Positions 23,305 through 35,092 of a stretch of 64,000 bases of DNA are shown in pieces. Under the pieces are notes generated by a model. It had not been told where the DNA came from and made no database searches. It saw nothing but the letters and a program-made list of their open reading frames with translations. Both the position numbers and the translations under genes were made by a program. Within the stretch, counting starts at the first letter, position 1. Every line of letters starts with the position of its first letter. This DNA comes from Zanthoxylum bungeanum (lineage: Eukaryota > Streptophyta > Magnoliopsida > Sapindales > Rutaceae). The DNA lies in the NCBI GenBank assembly GCA_019454045.1, contig SKCR01018455.1:1-64000 (forward strand), read 5' to 3'.

Positions 23305-23590
23305 TAATATTCGATATTATAATTATCAACTAAGATAATCAAGTGTTATTGGATAACATTGATTATTTACTTTGACCTAATTGGATTAATTGGATTAATT
23401 CAATAATTACACAAGGGCTTAATTGTAAAATCATAATTATCTCTACCATTTGAGGATATTATGCTAATTGTAAGTATGTAATAATAGGTGGTTTTAGCTT
23501 GATTTAGTTGGATTAAATCAAAGTGAAAAACATTTAACTAATCTATTTTCTAATCATTGTATTGATTTAATTGGATTAAATTAAAGTGGG
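23305..23590. repeat. Three-base-spaced inverted repeats in the B 5' LTR
   Basis: ATAATAT/ATATTAT around TCG; a 13-bp stem with one bulge around TGG at 23333-23364; GATTTAGT/ATTAAATC around TGG near 23510; TTTAAT/ATTAAA around TGG near 23577. In the 3' LTR the corresponding stems near 49540 and 49595 are perfect with 10-bp arms. Confidence 0.75.
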
Positions 23591-23699
23591 AGACAATGGA
23601 GATTAGTCACACCTAATTATACATATTTGGACAAATTAGATTAAGCCCACTCAAAAATTCATTACAACTTTTATTAATTAAAAATTGCCTAAGTTTTGC

Positions 23700-23707
23700 T
23701 ATAAATA
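23700..23707 (+). promoter_or_regulatory. TATA box in the B 5' LTR, centred in a small palindrome
   Basis: TATAAATA. The flanking bases form TTGCTAT and ATAGCAA around AA. The 3' LTR has the same box at 49733-49740, but the palindrome is broken there by one change. Likely U3 promoter of B. Confidence 0.55.
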
Positions 23708-24802
23708 GCAAGCTTAAGGAAGGTTTTAATTACAAGTACAAGAACAAGTATAAGCATAAGCAAAAGCTTGAGTAAGTTATACACAAGTAATTCTTGAGAG
23801 ATTATCCTAATTTAGAGAAGTGTTTAGAGAAGCTTGTGAGGTCTCTAAAATATTTTATTTAGGAGAAATCAAGATTAGATCTTGAAGTGAAGCTTGCTAG
23901 CTTTTGAAATCAAGGATGGATCTTGAAGTCAAGCTTGCACACCTTAGAGGTTCTCCAACAATTTCAACAAAGGAGAAGTAGATTGGATCTTGCTTCAAGC
24001 TTACTAGGTAATGTTTTATCCTATCCTAAGCTATGTTTATCTATGTATTAGATGCATGATCACATAGCTTAATGTTGAAATAAGGCTAATCAATTTTGTT
24101 AGGATACTTTATAGTACAAACACGACATGCTTATGTATTAGGTCAATGATGTTCATGTTGGACATGGAACAATTAATAAGAGTTTAGAACTCTAGATTAA
24201 AGCTTAGAGCTATGGCTACCATTCCAGATTCACTTTACCACCTTTAGGTGAACTAGAATTGTTCATGAGACATTTCTAATTGGTATTCTAAAATGGTTCG
24301 TGATTAGATTCGAACAAATGCATATAAGTATTTAGAATACATGTATGCTAGTTGTGAAACATGTGTTGATGGTGGTAATGAAGTTAAAATTGGATTTTAA
24401 GTGAATTTGAAGTATTGGGAGAAAATTGGAAGTGTTTAGTAATGTTTTGAAAAGAAAAATCACTCACTCCCTGATCTACATCGCGACACAAACCCTTTCG
24501 CGTCGCGACGCGTCGTTGCTCACGTTCAACATGCTCTCGACATTTTAGGTGGCTTCACGATGCCCAAGACTTGTGTCGCGACTCACAGACCTGATTCATA
24601 CTAAAACTTATTTTTCTCCGTTCCGGAGCTTCCGGACTCTGATTGGGTCCCCATTTTTCTTTCCTACGGACTCATATCGGAATATATTTTTACTTAAAAA
24701 TATTTTAAAATACACCTTATTTGATATTCATTGGTTAGACCCACCTCCGCTGAGTGGGGGCACCGTTACGACCCTATAGGTTCCACAACTGCCCCAACAG
24801 AA

Positions 24803-24819
24803 TGGTATCAGTAGCAAAG
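24803..24819 (+). other. Primer-binding site of element B
   Basis: TGGTATCAGTAGCAAAG, four bases after the LTR. The first nine bases match the initiator tRNA-Met primer site of plant copia elements. Confidence 0.85.
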
Positions 24820-25067
24820 ACTTAACCACACAACACATGTTTTGAATCTATGCCATGGAAATTTTAATTTAATCATGCATAAGACATATTAGATATGTAT
24901 TGCATGTTTTAAATTAAAACTTTGACCTAATAAAGTTAATGACCGCATTGTCATAAATCTCTCGTGATTAGGTGATTACTTTTAAGTAATAGTATTAATA
25001 ATGTTGGAGCAGTTTTGGATGATACATATTTTCAATACGGAGATAAATGAGTTCTTACTACTTATAT

Positions 25068-25375
25068 CCAATATCATCATTAATGTGAGGGTATAAGTGC
25101 TCGGAACTTAGGTCGCTCCGGTAAAATATTAGATGTAGCGTGATGAGTTAACGTAGTCGCCCAATATCGTTATTAGTGTGAGGGTGTACATACGAAGTTC
25201 ATTAGTGCACATTGACAAACATACACCTAGAACACATCTTAATCCAATATCGTCATTAGTGTGAGGATAAGAAATGGTTCAGAACCAAAATGGAGTCACA
25301 TGAATGTGATTTGACCTTGGAGATCTACCTAATGAGTTTACAAAGGCCAATATCGTCATTAGTATGAGGCTCGAG
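25068..25375 (+). repeat. Four spaced direct repeats in the B leader
   Basis: CCAATATCGTCATTAGTGTG and close variants start at 25068, 25161, 25244 and 25347, each followed by AGG. They lie between the primer site and gag, a region that normally holds dimerisation and packaging signals. Confidence 0.8.
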
Positions 25376-25383
25376 TAAATGTC

Positions 25384-26040
25384 ATGAGATCCACTCCAGA
25401 AGAGCGAGAAACTTTTGATAGATGGAAGGATGATAACCTGAAGGTGAAAGCCTACATCTTGGGATCGATAGTTCCAGATTTGCTGAGACATTACATTGAA
25501 GTAGCGGATACTTGGAGCATCATGCGCACACTCAAGGAGTTTTTCGAGGAAAACTAATAAATGGAACTTTATCGAAGGTCTAATGAATTGTTCCGTGCTG
25601 AACTCAATGAGGGAGGAGATGTCAGTACACAAGTTTTGAAATGATAGACCACATTCGAGATCTGGAACGAGTGGCATTGTGTTTGATGAACGACTGTGCC
25701 GTAAATTGATTTTCTCTTCTTTGTCTAGTTCTTATGTTGGCTTTGTATTAAATTTCCATATGCATTTGATGCAAGCCATATAAGAAAAACTTCATAACAT
25801 GCTACGCACGGTGGAGAAAGATTTGAAAAAAGGCAACCCCACACTATATCTCCATGGTGGAGTTGGCTCTTCAAAGACTTATGGGAAGTCAAAGAAAATC
25901 AAGATGGGGAAGAAGAAGATATCAAAAAAAAAATCCAAGAAGCGCAAAGGCGCAAAACCGAAAGTAGCCCGTGATCAATGTCTACATTGCAATAAGTCTG
26001 GACACTGAAAGAAGGATTTTCCAGAGCTTAAAGGAAAGGA
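25384..26040 (+). pseudogene. B gag remnant with zinc knuckle
   Basis: From an ATG at 25384 the frame reads MRSTPEERETFDRWKDDNLK, then KAYILGSIVP, like the UBN2-type Gag of copia elements, which packages element RNA. Stops follow near 25555 and later. A Lys-rich basic stretch (25900-25960) precedes a zinc knuckle near 25978: C-LH-C-NKSG-H then a stop (TGA where Trp is usual). The last Cys is replaced by Phe (KKDF), so the knuckle has lost a metal ligand as well as its frame. Confidence 0.8.
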
Positions 26041-26089
26041 ATGACCCTTAGGTACGCTTTGTATTTTTCTAATTATTGACATCTCATTA

Positions 26090-26851
26090 GCCTTAGATGC
26101 AAATAGTGGATGGGTGTTAGACACTAGCAGTCCTACTAATATTTGCAATTCCCTGCAGGAAATGAGGGTTAGAAGAATGCTGAATAAATGGGAGATCGAG
26201 CTTAGAGTTGGAAATGGCGAGACATTGGATATCAAGGCCATAGGAACATTTGTTCTAGATCTCTCAAATGGATGTAAATTAGATTTGCATGACTGTTATT
26301 ATGTTCCCTCAATTATCAGACAAATAATATCGCTGCCAATATTAGATAAAGAGGGATATAAAATAAACATTGAGGATGAAACTTTATGTTTATATGATAA
26401 AGATAATTTATTGAAATGTGAATATTCTTTATCAAACGGTCACTATGTTTTGGAAACATGTAGAGATGTCCTTAATATAGAGAAAAATACAAGTAAGAAG
26501 TCTGAATTAAATAATACTGAATTATGGCATATGAGATTGGACCACATAGGTGTTAGACATCTATCCAAATGGGTAAAAGATGGTTTGATTGAAAATCTTA
26601 CATTAGATCCTTATTCGATTTGTGAGTCATGTATCCAAGGAAATATGACAAATGCCCCATTTCAAGGTGTTGGACACCGTGCTGGAGATTTAGTAAAGCT
26701 AATACACAGCGATGTGTGTTGTCCATTAAATCTTGTCGCTTATGATGGTTCCACATACTTTGTGACTTTCACAGATGACAAGTCTAGATATGGATATATT
26801 TATCTGATGAAACAAAAGTCGGAAAAATTTGACAAGTTTAAAATATTCTGA
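26090..26851 (+). pseudogene. B protease and integrase N-terminal region, the longest open frame of B
   Basis: An open 245-codon frame (26114-26851). Near its start WVLDTSSPTNIC occupies the place of the copia protease site, normally LDSGAT; the glycine is gone, so the protease is probably inactive. The GAG-pre-integrase zinc domain follows (LWHMRLDHIG, then CESCIQG), an HHCC metal site. The integrase core begins with LIHSDVC (first catalytic Asp) and YFVTFTDDKSRYGYIYLMK. The frame ends at a TGA (26849-26851) after KFKIF. Confidence 0.88.
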
Positions 26852-27437
26852 AAAGAAGTAGGAAAACAAACCAGTAAATTCATCAAATTCCTTAGATCAG
26901 ATCAAGGCGGTGAATACATGAGTGTAGAATTCAAAAATTATTTAAGGGAGAATGGAATTATTGCCCAATATAGCCCACCAGGAACACTGTAACACAACGG
27001 TGTGTCTAAACGAAGAAATCGTACTTTATTAGATATGGTGTGATCCATGATGAGCTATACAGATCTTCCTTATTACCTTTGGAGTTACGCTTTACAAACT
27101 GCTGCCTACATACTTAATAGGGTTCCATCAAAAGCTATTACTACGACCCCTATCAGATATGGTTCGGTAGAAATCCAAGTCTTAGACATTTAAAGATTTG
27201 TGGCTGTCCTGCATACGTTAGAATTACGAAGCGGGATAAACTAGCACCCAGAGGGTATAAATGTAGGTTCATTGGATATCCTGATAATTCTATGGGATAT
27301 CAATTCTACGATTCCGAGAAACGAAATGTATTTGTTGTTTGCTTTGCAATTTTTCTTCAAAATCAATTTTTGAGAGAAATAAGGAATTGTAGAGAGATTA
27401 AACTTGATGAGTTGATCCCAACATTAAAGAACTTGAG
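26852..27437 (+). pseudogene. B integrase remainder
   Basis: In the same frame after the stop: FLRSDQGGEYMS (second catalytic Asp region), then YSPPGTL, a stop, HNGVSKRRNRTLLDMV (region of the catalytic Glu, usually PQQNGVAERRNRTLLDMVRSMM), and LQTAAYILNRVPSKA. Further frameshifts follow around 27170-27430. Not functional. Confidence 0.82.
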
Positions 27438-28190
27438 ATGGAACCAAAGATCCAACTAGATGAAAGATCTACAATACAGGTTCTACGTAAGTCGAATAAA
27501 ATATCAAGGCCTCATGAGAGACTATATTTAACATCTGATGTGAGCCTTGATGTTCTCCTCTTGGAGGAAACAGATCTGACTACGTATAAAGAAGTGATAT
27601 TGGATATCGATTTGGGAAAATGGAAGGAAGCCATGAAATCCGAAATGGATTCAATGCATGCCAATCAAGTCTGGGACTTAGTTAAACTTCTTGAAGGAGT
27701 TAAACTTATCGGTTGTAAATGGGTTTACAAAAGAAAAAGAGGGCCCGATGTAAAGATGGAAACCTTTAAGGCCTGATTGGTAGCGAAAGGTTACACTCAA
27801 CGTCCTGGGATTGACTATGAGGAAAATTTTTCACCAGTAGCCATGCTAAAATCTGTTAGGATTCTTTTAGCCGTTGCTGCATATCACGACTATGAGATAT
27901 GGCAGATGGATGTGAAAACTATTTTCCTAAATGGATTCCTTGAAGATGATATCTATATGGAACAATCAAAGGGTTTTGTATCCAGTGAGAGACTTCAAAC
28001 TTGGTTTGTAAGCTCCAAAAGTCTATTTATGGAGTTAAACATACATCCCGAAGCTGGAATCATCATTTTGGTGAGATAGATGTTAGAATGGTACGGTTTT
28101 ACCAACTATAAGGCAGCAAATATACCTTTCTGATACGGCATACATCTTTCGAAGAAAGTGGCACCTCAGACTAAGGAATAGAGAGTTAGG
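27438..28190 (+). pseudogene. B reverse transcriptase, truncated before the YVDD box
   Basis: Two consecutive frames (27438-27776 and 27777-28079) separated by one TGA (Arg codon in relatives). They carry WKEAMKSEMDSMHANQVWDL, GCKWVYKRKRG, LVAKGYTQRPGIDYEENFSP and QMDVKTIFLNGFLEDDIYM, the copia reverse transcriptase fingers and palm with the first catalytic Asp. After 28010 the sequence jumps toward RNase H; the catalytic YVDD segment is missing. An internal deletion of several hundred bases is likely. Confidence 0.87.
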
Positions 28191-28870
28191 ATGTCTAACT
28201 TGCCATATGCTTCTTGCATTGGAAGCATAATGTATGTTATGTTATTTACTAGACCTGACATCAGTTTCGGCATCAGTGTGACCAGCCGATATCAATCTGA
28301 TCCAAGTAATGATCATTGGACAGCCGTGAAATATATCCTAAAATATCTTAAAGGCACTAAGGATACGTTTATGATATATGGAGCAAATGAGCTACAAGTT
28401 AAGGGTTTTACAGACTCCGACTTCCAAGGAATCAAGATAATAGAAAATCTACATCATGATATATATTTACCCTTAACGGTGGTGCTGTTAGTTGGCGATT
28501 TTCAAAATAAGGCTCAACAGTTGATTCCACCACTGAGGCAGAATTTATAACGGCTTCAGAAGCTATTAAAGAAGCTATGTGTATTAGAAATTTTATCACA
28601 TAATTTGGCATTGTGCCTAGTATTGCGGATTCAATCCCATTATACTGTTATAATAACGGAGCCATCGCGCAGGCTAAGAAGCCGATGGCGCATTCCAAGT
28701 CTAAACATGGTGAAAGGAAATACTGCGTAATTAGAGAGATAATTGAATGAAAAGACATAGACACAGTAGTCTTGAAGGTTCAATGACTAGACAACATAGC
28801 AAACCCGCATACAAAGGCCTTACCTCCTAAGTTATTCGATAAACATGTGGAGGAGATAAGACTACGGTAT
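28191..28870 (+). pseudogene. B RNase H remnant
   Basis: Open frame 28191-28550 with YASCIGSIMYVMLFTRPDIS, then WTAVKYILKYLKGTKDT and GFTDSDFQG, the segment leading into copia RNase H and its first catalytic Asp. After a deletion near 28430-28450 the family reading continues in another frame (GGAVS, then STTEAEFITASEAIKEAM near 28470-28580). Stops accumulate toward 28870. Confidence 0.85.
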
Positions 28871-28886
28871 CATCCAGATTGGCACT

Positions 28887-28901
28887 AAGTAAGTGGGAGT
28901 T
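28887..28901 (+). other. Polypurine tract of element B
   Basis: AAGTAAGTGGGAGTT abuts the 3' LTR start TGATGGATTTGG at 28902. Confidence 0.85.
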
Positions 28902-29124
28902 TGATGGATTTGGTACTTGGACTGCCAATCCGATTTGTACATTTTATTATTTATTAATAAAATAACTACATTTTTCATTTCATACCTTATAATATGGTAT
29001 TGTCATTACGCGTATTAAATTGATATATAGATATGCTAAGAATGACATCGACCTTAAAATAGTCTTGACACTAGGTGTAAACTATTCATAAAGTAAATAT
29101 TCCTAGTCATTGGTTTTGAAATAC
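28902..29124 (+). repeat. 3' LTR of element B, first piece (223 bp)
   Basis: Matches the start of the 5' LTR (22318-22540) until AATAC, then is interrupted by element C. It continues at 48579. Confidence 0.93.
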
Positions 29125-30560
29125 TGATAAGTGTGGTTTATACCGACTTATTCTGGTATCCTTAGCTTATTATTTTGTTATGTTTCGAGTCATTAATGTA
29201 TTTTAGATTATTTTTTTCTTATTTGTAGGAAGCATTAAAATATCAATAATGGAGTAAATACAAGTGTTTTGGGAACTTCAGGAAGCATCAGACACACACT
29301 GGAGCATAGAATGCAAACCACAGGAATAATTGAAGAACCCATCACTGGCGCCACAGTGCCCAAGTCCTGGCGCCACAGCGCCAGCGAGAAGATACATATC
29401 CCAGCCAAAAGGCCGAGAGATGGGGGTCACAGTGCCAATCACTCACATCGTATGAAGACACGCAAGAAGGCGCTACCTATCCACTCGCGCTGCAGTGCAT
29501 GATTAGGCATTTAAGCTTCAAGAGATCAATACAAAATACTAAGGGATCAGCGCCGCAGCGCCCAATGCAGGAGCCGCGGCGCTGCGGGAATGAGTCAGAC
29601 ATGTTCAAGAAAGTGATTTTTATGGTTTTTTAACATGTATTATGATTCCAAGGCTCCACTATAAATACATGACTTCGTCCAAACTCAAATGAGGAGGCTA
29701 TTACATAGCACAAAACACCAAAATACCTATTTTTGAGAGATCCAAGGAGGAGGATTGAAGAGCAACAAGAGGAGACAAAGACGGTGACGTCCGAAGAGGA
29801 AGAGATTCAATTCGGGTTTTATCTTCTTGTTTCTTTCTTAGAAATCTAATGATTTCCATTAGATTCATGACTTGTTATTCATTGTTTTTATCTTTTGTCA
29901 TGAACTAAACTCCTTAATTCTGGAGAATGATGTAACTGATGCTAGAACCTTGTAATTCTTTACTAATTCTATTATGAAGTTTTATTGATTTATTTATATT
30001 CTTTTGAGTTTAATACTTTATGTTTGCTGGCCACAAATATGATGATACATGTTTGAAATCTATCACTCGAGAGGGGATTTTGAATGGATCTAGAGAATAT
30101 GACCTAGGATTTTATAGAGTTCGAGAGAATCTGTAGTTCCTTTGAAGTCGTTAATATAGAATCACAAAGCGTAATGAGTTGTTAACTATTAGATTTTTAT
30201 AGAGATATCGAAGTCTATAGTTGATGATATTTTCACTCGGCACTCGAGAGAGGGGGTGGATATTTGCGGAGTCTTGACTTATAAACAATATTACTGAACA
30301 AAGATTAATTGGCATGACAAATACATAGGAGACAGCTAGGTGAAATCAGGATCCATAATCTCTATCGTATTAGTTCCTCTTATCAAATTGTTATTTATTT
30401 ATTTATTTAATTAAATCTTTATTATTTGTTTTCTAAATAAAGTTAGGATTATCAATTGTAGTACTTAGTGCACGTTAACACAATCCATGTAGGTTCGACA
30501 CTCTAAACTCATTTATACTAAAACTTGCACCGTACACTTGCGGTACAATATAAAATATCA
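29125..30560 (+). repeat. 5' LTR of element C
   Basis: Starts TGATAAGTG, ends AATATCA (TGATA/TATCA inverted tips), 1436 bp. A GC-rich patch with repeated GGCGCC/GCGCC words (29345-29590) stands out. TATA box TATAAATA at 29660-29667. A second copy lies at 42287-43716. Confidence 0.85.
29660..29667 (+). promoter_or_regulatory. TATA box in the C LTR
   Basis: TATAAATA downstream of the GC-rich patch; the same box is at 42816-42823 in the duplicate LTR. Probable U3 promoter. Confidence 0.5.
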
Positions 30561-30571
30561 CGATAAGTTTT

Positions 30572-30589
30572 TGGCGCCGTTGCCGGGGA
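30572..30589 (+). other. Primer-binding site of element C (tRNA-Asp type)
   Basis: TGGCGCCGTTGCCGGGGA, complementary to the 3' end of aspartate tRNA and used by Athila/Tat-like elements. The duplicate copy is at 43728-43745. Confidence 0.9.
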
Positions 30590-30783
30590 TTGTTTGTTTA
30601 ATTCGCATTAATACTGCTACCAAGTAACCTTAGGTTTAATTTAGATTTTTTAACTTTTATTTTAGTTTTGTATTTATTTATTTTGTTTATTGATTTTTGG
30701 TTTTTTGGTGCTTCAGTGAATGCGAAAATCCACAAGTCTCGACTCGCTCCTATTTGACCCTGAAATAGAAAGAACATCGATGA
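30590..30783 (+). other. Leader of element C up to the D insertion
   Basis: T-rich leader with no gene. It ends in the TSD GATGA (30779-30783); C continues at 45973 on the other side of D. Confidence 0.8.
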
Positions 30784-31724
30784 TGTTGGACAAAATGACC
30801 CATAGCGTCACTATTTGCACAGATCATTGTGTTGTTGTAGCAAATTAACTATGTGACAAGGAAATTGCACTCTCATCATTTGTGATTAGATCACCATAAA
30901 TATATATATAAATGAAGAGAGGTCCCTATGATTAGTTCCTGGACTGAGAATGATATGAGACAGTATCAGTCCCCGAATGATTAATCATTAAATATCCCTA
31001 GCCGTAGTATTATCGAGACTGGACATCGATAATGCGGAATAGGCTAGTATTGCACTTGTGTGCGTTGTGAGGGAACAACGGCATAGTTCTCATATATATA
31101 AGTATTGGATACTTATGCAAGTGCGATAGGAGGTCGTGTTTCACCGATGGTACGGGAAACAGCTTCGCTCTGGATAGACCCCTCGGAATCCCATTGGTAT
31201 TATGACTATGTGTCTATGGGAGGCCGAAATCAAGGTAGGTGTGTATAGTCTTAACCTGAGACTTACATCGCTAATATTTACGATAATCGATAAAATTTGG
31301 TCTTGATGGTACAAGCTTTAACCGGTTCTGTGTACACCACTTCTGGGTTTATCAGAGAGTCGTAGTGTATTGGGTGTGATGTCGAGATGGAAGTGTCACT
31401 TCAGTTATAGTGGAGATGATGTCACGCAGGATACGGTACTAGTGCTCTTGAGTGTTGCGCAACCAATCGGGATATTGTGACCAGGTCATAACTATCCGAT
31501 TATAGAGACTATGTTACCAGACATCCGATATGTGCTTCGGACGGGGTAGACACTTATCCAGCCCCAGACCTAGCACGTGACTATCTGATACTGGGCCGAT
31601 ATGCACAATACATTAGTATACTACGCTTGATAACAGATCTTTGATATTCTTAAATGGATATGTCCGGAGAATTGGGAAGACTTGGTGCTTTGCTAGGAGT
31701 CGACCTTGTCTCGTAAATCGGTAG
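30784..31724 (+). repeat. 5' LTR of element D, first part
   Basis: TGTTGGACAAAATGACCC start. Nearly identical to 41220-42170 and 43940-44880. It continues at 33979 after E. Confidence 0.92.
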
Positions 31725-33978
31725 TGTTGGATAATATGACCCATAGCGTCACTATTTGCACAGATCATTGTGTTGTTGTAGCAAATTAACTATGTAATAA
31801 GGAAATTGCACTCTCATCATTTGTGATTAGATCACCATAGATATATAATGAAGAGAGGTCCCTATGATTAGTTCCTGGATTGAGAATGATATGAGACAGT
31901 ATCAGTCCCCGAAGGTTTAATCATTAAATATCCCTAGCCGTAGTATTATCGAGACTGGACATCGATAATGCGGAATAGGCTAGTATTGCACTTGTGCACG
32001 TATGTGAGGGCACAACGGCATAGTTCTCATATATATAAGTGTTGGATACTTATGCAAGTGCGATAGGAGGTCGTGTTTCACCGATGGTACGGGAAACAGC
32101 TTCGCTCTGGATAGACCCCTCGGAATCCCATTGGTATTATGACTATGTGTCTATGGGAGGCCGAAATCAAGGTAGGTGTGTATAGTCTTAACCTGAGACT
32201 TGCACCGCTAATACTTACGATAATCGATAAACTTTGGTCTTGGTGGTAGGGGGCTTTAACCGGTTCTGTGTACACCACTTCTGGGTTTATCAGAGAGTCG
32301 TAGAGTATTGGGTGTGATGTCAAGATGGAAGTATCACTTCAGTCATATTGGAGATGATGTCACGCAGGATACGGTATTAGTGCTCTTAAGTGCTGCGCGG
32401 CCATCGGGATATTATGACAATGTCATGTATATCCGATTATAGAGACTAGTTACCAGACATCCGACATGTGCTTCGTACGGGGCAGACACTTATCCAGCCC
32501 CAGGCCTAGCACGTGATTATCCGATACTGGACCGATATGCACAATACTACGGTATACTACGCTTGATACAGATCTATATATTCCTGTAAGAATATTTCTG
32601 GAGAATTGGGTAGGCATGGCGCTTTGCTAGAAGCCAACCTTGTCTTGTAAATCGATATAAACGTAGTACGAGGTACTTACGTGTTCGGACAGTCCGACGA
32701 TCGTATTTACTGCCAACATATCCGGAGATCTCATGGGTCGCTTCCTGAAGATTCACCGATGATGTATAACTCGCACTTTGATTAATCTGGGATTAATTAG
32801 AAGAGAGAGATAGAATTAATCTGGGATTAATTCGATGAGAGAGAAAATTAATCTGGGATTAATTACGGAGATATTTTATCTTGGATAAAATATCGTTAAA
32901 GAGATAGAACGATTAATTTGGAATTAATCGATAAAATTAATATATTCGATATATATTAATCGAAATTGGATTTCGACGCGGAATTAAAATTAGATTTTAA
33001 TTCGGGCGAACGAATTAATTTAGAATTAATTCGTTAGCGACGTGAATAGTGAATTCGCTAGGCGTAATCATTTAATTACGACGCGACGGAAAATTCATTA
33101 ATTTGGAATTAGCGAACCCGAGCCTGAGAGTGATTGCGAGCGCATTCGCATTTCGAATTCGAGCGCGGCACGCGAGTCACATCATGCGTCAAATCAATTG
33201 TCACTTTGAGTGATGTGATATGACATGTTGTCACTTTATTAAAGTGACATGATGTGAATAAAGAAAGGTGATTGTTTGAAAGTTGATAGGACTTGTACCT
33301 TTTGACTTTTGAATTAATTGTTGTGTATATATATATTTTATTCATTTACTTGGTAAATGGAATAAAGAATATATGTATATAAAAATCATTCTCTCTCTCT
33401 TGGACCAATTATTGTTCACGGTTTTTGGCAAATTTTTGTACCATTCACGTGACTTACATTGGTTTTTGTTGTTAATGTTTTTGGCCTAATTTTGAGACCA
33501 CATTCACGTGACCCTCACTCACTTTTCTTTTGGTCTTCACGGTTTTAAGAAAACAGGGAGCCAAAAACCTTTCCTCTTCTCTCTCGGTCTTGGACCGTTC
33601 TTCATCCTTTTTTTTCTGGTTTTCTGCCGATCAAAAGGGAGAAAAGAAGTAATCTTGTTGAAAGATAATAGTGCTAGCACACCTTGAGTAATACATAGGT
33701 GATAGGGAAGTGTCTTCATGAGCTTGGAAAGCTTGAAGCTTGGAGCTTCAATGGAGTCTTGCATGGCCGAAAATGGAGGAGACTTTCACAGCCCAAACCG
33801 TGCGTCCACTGCAGTTCCAGAAGCCATTGCCGAGCTTGGAGGGAGCTTAAAAACGCTTGTTCTTCATTCATCAAAACCGAAATTCAATGTGAGTATATTC
33901 CGCACCTCCTTTGATGTGTTCATATGCGGTTTTTGTGCATGATTTGTGATCCTTGGGACCTTGAATTGAACTCTTACA
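31725..33978 (+). repeat. Solo LTR E inside the D 5' LTR
   Basis: TGTTGGATAATATGACCC to ACTCTTACA, 2254 bp, flanked by GGTAG (31720-31724 and 33979-33983). Removing it and one GGTAG restores a D LTR like that at 43940. It belongs to a third subfamily of the A/D/F group. Its string of spaced inverted repeats runs from about 32778 to 33110. Short frames near 33537-33942 are not supported as genes. Confidence 0.93.
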
Positions 33979-35073
33979 GGTAGAACGTAGTACTTAGTAC
34001 GTACGTGATTTGGATACTCCGACGACCGTATTTACTGCCAACTTATCCGGAGATCTCATAGGTCGCTTCTCGATAATCCACCGATGACGCACAACTTGCA
34101 CTCTTGAATAATCTGGGATTATATAGAAGAGAGAGAAAATTAATCTAGGATTAATTACGGAGATATTTTATCTAGGATAAAATATCGTCTAGAGAGAGAT
34201 AACGATTAATTTGGAATTAATCGATTAAATTAATATATTCGATATATTAAACGAAATTAGATTTCGACGCGGAATTAAAATTAGATTTTAATTCGGGCGA
34301 ACGAATTAATTTAGAATTAATTCGTTAGAGACGTGAATAATGAATTCGCTAGGCGTAATCATTTAATTACGACGTGACAGAAAAATCATTAATTTGGAAT
34401 TAACGAAACCGAGCCCGGGTGTGATTGCGAGCGCATTCGTAATTCAAATTCGAGTGCGGTGATGCAAGTCGCATCAAGCGTCAAAGACATGTCACTTTAT
34501 TAAAGTTGATATAACTTAAAGTTGACAAAAAGTGTTAAAAGCTTTTGGAGGGAAAACTTTATGTTTTTGGCTCCAACTTTTTGCTTAATTTTGAATTAAA
34601 GCAAAAAGATAATCATTTTATTTTTGGAAAATATAAAAAGAAAGGCTTTACACTTTTTGGTAACAAGTTAACACTTTTATCTCTCTCATTCTTTCTCTTC
34701 TCCTCACGCCCTCACTGTTCTTCTTCACTGGTTTTGAACCAGAAATACCGTGAGTTCAAGGGAAGCAAGAGTGGGTTTTCATGGTGAAAATTCAAGTGCT
34801 AGCACACTTACGAGTCTTGCGAAGGTGGTAGGGATGTTCGACCATGAGCCGGGATCCATCCGACGAAGTTAGGAGCTCCATTTCGCAGCTCAAAAACAGA
34901 AGATGCAAGGCAGTGGACTGCATGCAGTGGCGCCAAACCAGTGAGCATTTTGGGCTTTGTTTGTTGCCGATTCGACTCAACCAACCAATGTAAGTATTCC
35001 GCTATCTTCGTTGGTGTATTCACACATGAATTTCATGTCTTGTTTGATCTTGGGACCTAGAATAAAACCAACA
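33979..35073 (+). repeat. 5' LTR of element D, second part
   Basis: Continues the D LTR (AACGTAGTACTTAGTACG) to AATAAAACCAACA and matches 44875-45972 closely. It contains the spaced inverted-repeat string 34108-34403. Confidence 0.92.
34108..34403. repeat. String of ten short inverted repeats, nine with 3-base spacers (D)
   Basis: Pairs at 34108-34122, 34138-34156, 34162-34186, 34203-34223, 34230-34250, 34253-34265, 34272-34294, 34303-34323 and 34389-34403, all with a 3-base spacer. Spacers in order are TGG, TAG, TAG, TGG, TCG, TAG, TAG, TAG, TGG. A looser GTAAT/ATTAC pair with a 6-base spacer lies near 34356. The longest arms are 11 bp. The copy at 45005-45303 keeps the plan; its last pair is longer there (CGTTAATT/AATTAACG). 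Confidence 0.88.
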
Positions 35074-35074
35074 A

Positions 35075-35092
35075 TGGCATCAAGAGCTATAG
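35075..35092 (+). other. Primer-binding site of element D (degenerate, initiator tRNA-Met like)
   Basis: TGGCATCAAGAGCTATAG begins one base after the LTR; compare TGGTATCAGAGC in other copia elements. Slightly diverged. Confidence 0.7.

Larger units (their letters stand above)
22318..24799 (+). repeat. 5' LTR of element B
   Basis: TGATGAAGTTGG to GCCCCAACA, 2482 bp. It matches the two pieces of the 3' LTR in order. It holds a TATA box, TGG-spaced inverted repeats (23305-23590) and a GC-richer patch near 24470-24600. Confidence 0.93.
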
